Positions 61,098-64,000 of a stretch of 64,000 bases of DNA are shown here, in pieces (the first letter of the stretch is position 1; every line of letters begins with the position of its first letter). This stretch comes from Yinghuangia seranimata (GTDB lineage Bacteria; Actinomycetota; Actinomycetes; Streptomycetales; Streptomycetaceae): the NCBI RefSeq assembly GCF_029953285.1, contig NZ_JASAOI010000040.1, forward strand, positions 62,001 to 126,000, given 5' to 3'. The translations under genes and the position numbers were made by a program. The notes under the pieces were generated by a model, which saw only the letters and a program-made list of their open reading frames with translations, was not told the origin of the DNA and made no database searches.

Positions 61098-62516
61098 ATG
61101 TCCGACACCACCGGCCCCGGCTCGGCGACCGGGCGCAGCGCCACCCCCGATGTCACGCTGACGCCGCTCGGCGGTGCAGGGACCAGTGTCCTGGTGGACA
61201 CCGGATACGCGCGGGTGCTCGTCGACTGCGGCGCGTCGCCCGATCTGGCCGCGTTCGACGCGTCCATGTTGGACGCCGTCGTCCTCACCCATGCCCACCC
61301 CCAACACGCTGACGGGCTGGCGGCGTTAGTGCGCAATGGCTTCGCCGGCTCGCTGATCGCCACGCCGTACACCCTGCGGATGGCCGACATCGGACTGCGC
61401 GACGCGCTGCTGACGCAGCGGGAGAACGAAGGCCCGGCGGCGGTCGCCGAACGCGCGCACACCCGAACCGGCCACGGTCCCGCGCTCCCCGAGGACGACC
61501 CGGCCCGCGTCGCCGTGGCGGTCGCGGCGCTGGGAGTCGGTCACGAGTTCGGTGACCCCATGGTCATCGCGCCCGGCATCGCGTGCACCCTGCACCGCGC
61601 CGGGCACGCGCTCGGGTCCGCGTGGGTGCACCTCGACCTCGGCTCCGCCGGGACCGTCGCGATCAGCGGCGACCTCGGCCGGCACCGGCACCCGCTGCTG
61701 CGCCACCCGGAGCCGTTCACGCACGCCGACACCGTGCTCGTCGAGGCCGCCTACGGAGAGGGCCGACGACCCGCGTCCGACGACCGCGACCACCTCGCAC
61801 ACGTCGTGTTCACCACCCTCGACCACGGCGGCACCGTCCTGGTCCCCGCCGGCCCGGTCGACCACATCGCCACCGTGCTGTTCGAACTCGCCCGGCTGCG
61901 CCGCGTCGGCTGCCTGCCCGGCGGTGTGCCGGTCTGCTTCGACGGGCCCACCGGCCTCGCGTCGGTCGGTGTGTGGCGCGACGCGCTGCTGGCCCGCGAC
62001 CCCGAACTCCACGACTCCGTCCTGGACGCCGGCTTCGGCGCCTTCGACGTCGGAAGCCTCACCGAAGTCCGCACCGCCAGGCCGGTGCGGCACGCGTCGG
62101 GCGCCGCCGGTGGCATCCTGATCGCCGGACCCCACCACGGCGACGGCGGACGCGCGGGCCGACACCTGCGCGAGCTGCTGCCGGACCCGCGCAACGCGGT
62201 CCTGTTGCAAGGGCGTTCCCCTGTCGGCACCGCCGCCCACGCGCTCGCCCGTGGGGCGACCGAGGTCCGCATCGGCAAGGACGTCGTCCCGGTCCGCGCC
62301 CGGATCGCCCACCTGCCCGGCATGACGACCCACGCCGACGCCGCCGAGATCATCGAATGGCTCGGCCGCGGCACCGAGCCCGCCATGACCTACGTCGTGC
62401 ACGGCAGCCCCGGCGCCCGCCTGGCACTGCGCAACCGCATCCGCGACACACTCGACTGGAACGCGGAAATCCCGACACCCGACACGTCCCTCGTGCTGCC
62501 GGCGACCGCCCGCTGA
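61098..62516 (+). CDS. degenerate metallo-beta-lactamase/beta-CASP paralogue
   Basis: This 472-residue protein aligns along its length with the MBL protein at 54243 ([61 protein letters not shown]). The zinc motif HxHxDH has become HAHPQH, so the metal Asp is lost. ESTYGNRHH has become EAAYGEGRR and the [10 protein letters not shown] loop reads AGPHHGDGGR. It is unlikely to be an active nuclease; it could be a regulatory or dimer partner of the active copy. ATG after GACGAGGAGTCCGCC. Confidence 0.85.
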   Translation: MSDTTGPGSATGRSATPDVTLTPLGGAGTSVLVDTGYARVLVDCGASPDLAAFDASMLDAVVLTHAHPQHADGLAALVRNGFAGSLIATPYTLRMADIGLRDALLTQRENEGPAAVAERAHTRTGHGPALPEDDPARVAVAVAALGVGHEFGDPMVIAPGIACTLHRAGHALGSAWVHLDLGSAGTVAISGDLGRHRHPLLRHPEPFTHADTVLVEAAYGEGRRPASDDRDHLAHVVFTTLDHGGTVLVPAGPVDHIATVLFELARLRRVGCLPGGVPVCFDGPTGLASVGVWRDALLARDPELHDSVLDAGFGAFDVGSLTEVRTARPVRHASGAAGGILIAGPHHGDGGRAGRHLRELLPDPRNAVLLQGRSPVGTAAHALARGATEVRIGKDVVPVRARIAHLPGMTTHADAAEIIEWLGRGTEPAMTYVVHGSPGARLALRNRIRDTLDWNAEIPTPDTSLVLPATAR

Positions 62517-62629
62517 GCCCCGCCGGGCCTCAACCCCCGGGCAACCTGGGGGCGCCGAGCCTTCGGCCGGAACCTGGTACCACGGAACGGTCCTCTGGGG
62601 CCGCCTCGGTGGTTCATCGGAGGTGCGTC

Positions 62630-63066
62630 ATGACGAACAATCCGCTCACTCCGAAGCAGCGCGAACGCATCCTGCGGGCCGCGACTTCGGCGCCGTCCAA
62701 GCACAACACCCAGCCGTGGTGGTTCCGCTGGGTCGGCGACGTCCGGGAGGTCCACGTCGACCCCGACCGCTCGCCGGCTCGCGGACCCGGGCGCGGACCC
62801 AGCTCGCCGACGTCGTCTCCGCCGCACGTCACGTCGAACCCGATGTCCGCATCGACCAGGACGTCGTCCGCGACTCCGCCGCACGCGCGTTGGTCGAGGC
62901 CTCGGAGAAGGCCGAACTGCTGGTGCTGGCCACACGTCAGCGTCCGCACAGCCCCGGAATGCACATCGGCACCACCACCCACGCGGTCCTGCACCGTACG
63001 CGTTGCCCGCTGCTCGTGATCCCCGTGGCCCCGAACGGCACGAACGCCCGGGCCGAAGGACCCTGA
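62630..63066 (+). pseudogene. Acg-like nitroreductase start joined out of frame to a Usp tail
   Basis: The ATG at 62630 (after CGGAGGTGCGTC) opens a frame matching the start of Acg/Rv2032-type nitroreductases (RERILRAATSAPSKHNTQPW, then EVHVDPDR). Similarity ends near 62780. In a different frame the DNA then encodes the C-terminal half of a Usp domain: QLADVVSAARHVEPDVRIDQ, ALVEASEKAELLVLATRQR, HAVLHRTRCPLLVIPVA, ending at 63066. A deletion has evidently fused two genes and destroyed both. Both parent families belong to the DosR-type stress regulon. Confidence 0.75.
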
Positions 63067-63133
63067 CGCTTCGTCAGCGGCGCGGCGAGGATCCATGAAG
63101 GAGCAAATCCGAGCGATCCCAGAGGAGTCCGCG

Positions 63134-64000
63134 ATGACCGAGCAGAACACGCCGAAGGCCCGGGGCCACGTCATCGTCGCCGTCGACGGCTCGCCGGCCG
63201 CCGAGAACGCGGTCGACTGGGCCGCGGACGAGGCCATGCTGCGAGGTGTCGACCTGGAGATCCTGCACGCCTGGGAGTGGAAGGCCTACGAGGCCAGCGA
63301 CTGGTACGGACACCACCTGCACAACCAGGGCACCGAAGTCGTGCAGACCGCCGCCGAGCGGGCCCGGCGCCGCCGCCCCGACCTGCACGTGACCACCACC
63401 GTCGAGCACGGACAGGCCGAGGACGTCCTGACCGGGGCCACCGAGCGCGCCGGCCTGCTGGTCATGGGCAGCCGCGGCCGCGGCGGCTTCACCGGCATGC
63501 TGCTCGGCTCGGTCAGCCGCGCCGTCGCCACCGAGGCCCACTGCCCGACGCTGGTCGTACGGTCCGGCGAGGACGGCAGCGCGCAGCCGCCGTTCGACGA
63601 GGACTTCTTCCGCATCGACACACACCCCGTCCTGGTCGGCGTGTCCGGCGAATCGTGCCTGCCGGCCGTCGAAGCGGCCTTCGCCGAGGCTGCGGGCCGC
63701 AAGCAGCGCCTGCACGCGGTGCACGCCTGGTCGTTCCCGGACCTGCCGACTTACGGCGTCGCCGCACAGCCCGGGCCCACCGTCGAGGCCATCCGCACCT
63801 GCCAGCAGAACGGCGAGACGATCCTGTCCCGGACTCTGGGCGCGGTCCGCGACCAGCACAAGGACGTCGAGGTCAACGAGGACGTCGTCAACGACCGCCG
63901 CGCCCACGCCATGGTCGAGGCCTCCCGAGGCGCGTCGATGGTCGTCATCGCCACCCGCCACCGCGAGGGCCGGATCGGACGCCAGATCGGGCCCGTCACC
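63134..64000 (+). CDS. tandem universal stress protein, cut by the window end
   Basis: At least 289 residues are present, with no stop before the window end. Domain 1 runs from VIVAVDGSPAAENAVDWAAD to [20 protein letters not shown] with the ATP loop intact. Domain 2 begins VLVGVSGESCLPAVEAAFAE and has VVIATRHREGRIGRQIGPVT where the window stops. The unusual ATRxR loop in domain 2 is also seen in the Usp tail of the pseudogene just upstream, so the two were tandem duplicates. ATG at 63134 after AGAGGAGTCCGCG. Confidence 0.88.
   Translation, partial: MTEQNTPKARGHVIVAVDGSPAAENAVDWAADEAMLRGVDLEILHAWEWKAYEASDWYGHHLHNQGTEVVQTAAERARRRRPDLHVTTTVEHGQAEDVLTGATERAGLLVMGSRGRGGFTGMLLGSVSRAVATEAHCPTLVVRSGEDGSAQPPFDEDFFRIDTHPVLVGVSGESCLPAVEAAFAEAAGRKQRLHAVHAWSFPDLPTYGVAAQPGPTVEAIRTCQQNGETILSRTLGAVRDQHKDVEVNEDVVNDRRAHAMVEASRGASMVVIATRHREGRIGRQIGPVT

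Noticed and set aside
62556-62593. Possible OsdR-like boxes before the nitroreductase-Usp pseudogene
   Set aside because: The best 14-base matches are only 9 of 14 and their spacing is 24, not 22, so they are not distinguishable from chance in GC-rich DNA.

Overview
The window is chromosomal DNA from a high-GC actinomycete, most likely a Streptomyces-like member of the Streptomycetaceae. The reasons are strong third-position GC bias, frequent GTG and TTG starts, operons joined by ATGA or GTGA overlaps, two lipoprotein-dependent sugar ABC importers with no ATPase of their own (as in MsiK-energised systems), a SpoIIE-type phosphatase and an OsdR/DevR-type stress cluster. No rRNA, complete tRNA or CRISPR array was seen.

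Region 1 (about 0.3-24.6 kb) is a sugar-catabolism island. A FadR-type regulator (346-1071) faces lutABC (1181-4016). A seven-gene minus-strand operon (11048 down to 4020) encodes a sugar-binding lipoprotein, two permeases, a Gfo/Idh oxidoreductase, an SDR, an aldo-keto reductase and a lactone amidohydrolase. Divergent from it are a second FadR-type regulator, an enolase-superfamily dehydratase-like protein and a RhaM-type mutarotase. An operon at 13.7-17.2 kb encodes a SIS sugar-phosphate isomerase, a ROK kinase, a PfkB sugar-phosphate kinase and a class II aldolase, which fits amino-sugar to tagatose-6-phosphate chemistry. A ROK repressor (17392-18531) is divergent from a second importer operon (18833-24581) that also carries an FAH-family hydrolase, a second aldo-keto reductase and a second LutA-like protein. 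Read together, mutarotase, dehydrogenase, lactonase, dehydratase, SDR and FAH hydrolase form a complete non-phosphorylating 6-deoxyhexose route (L-fucose or L-rhamnose) ending in pyruvate and L-lactate, and LutABC would oxidise the lactate.

Region 2 (24.7-35.1 kb) holds a PAS-GAF-SpoIIE-HATPase phosphatase, a PfkB sugar kinase, an AGE-family isomerase, a 1201-residue secreted protein of unknown fold with NEW3-like domains, and a secreted metallophosphoesterase. Exact 9-bp motif copies upstream of the secreted protein and of the AGE gene also occur upstream of the first importer, which suggests one regulon.

Region 3 (33.5-40.6 kb) looks like a decayed insertion zone. It has a transposase remnant, an imperfect direct repeat about 3.7 kb apart, the 3' half of a tRNA-Pro gene, a class II amidotransferase, and a two-gene STAND ATPase/TPR module that abuts a truncated dormancy sensor kinase gene.

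Region 4 (40.6-64 kb) is an OsdR/DevR-like dormancy or hypoxia cluster. It contains a truncated GAF sensor, an intact NarL-type response regulator, an Rv1733c-like membrane protein, a DoxX-like protein, an S2P/CBS protease, a DUF4389 protein, an ABC-2 exporter, a CtpF-like P-type ATPase, two beta-CASP metallo-beta-lactamase proteins, a GNAT/acyl-CoA-ligase fusion and four universal stress proteins, the last cut by the window end. It also has several scars: an alcohol dehydrogenase tail with two frameshifts and an Acg-nitroreductase start fused out of frame to a universal stress tail. Paired GC-rich palindromes with a centre spacing of 22 bp precede most transcription units and are the probable OsdR/DevR sites.
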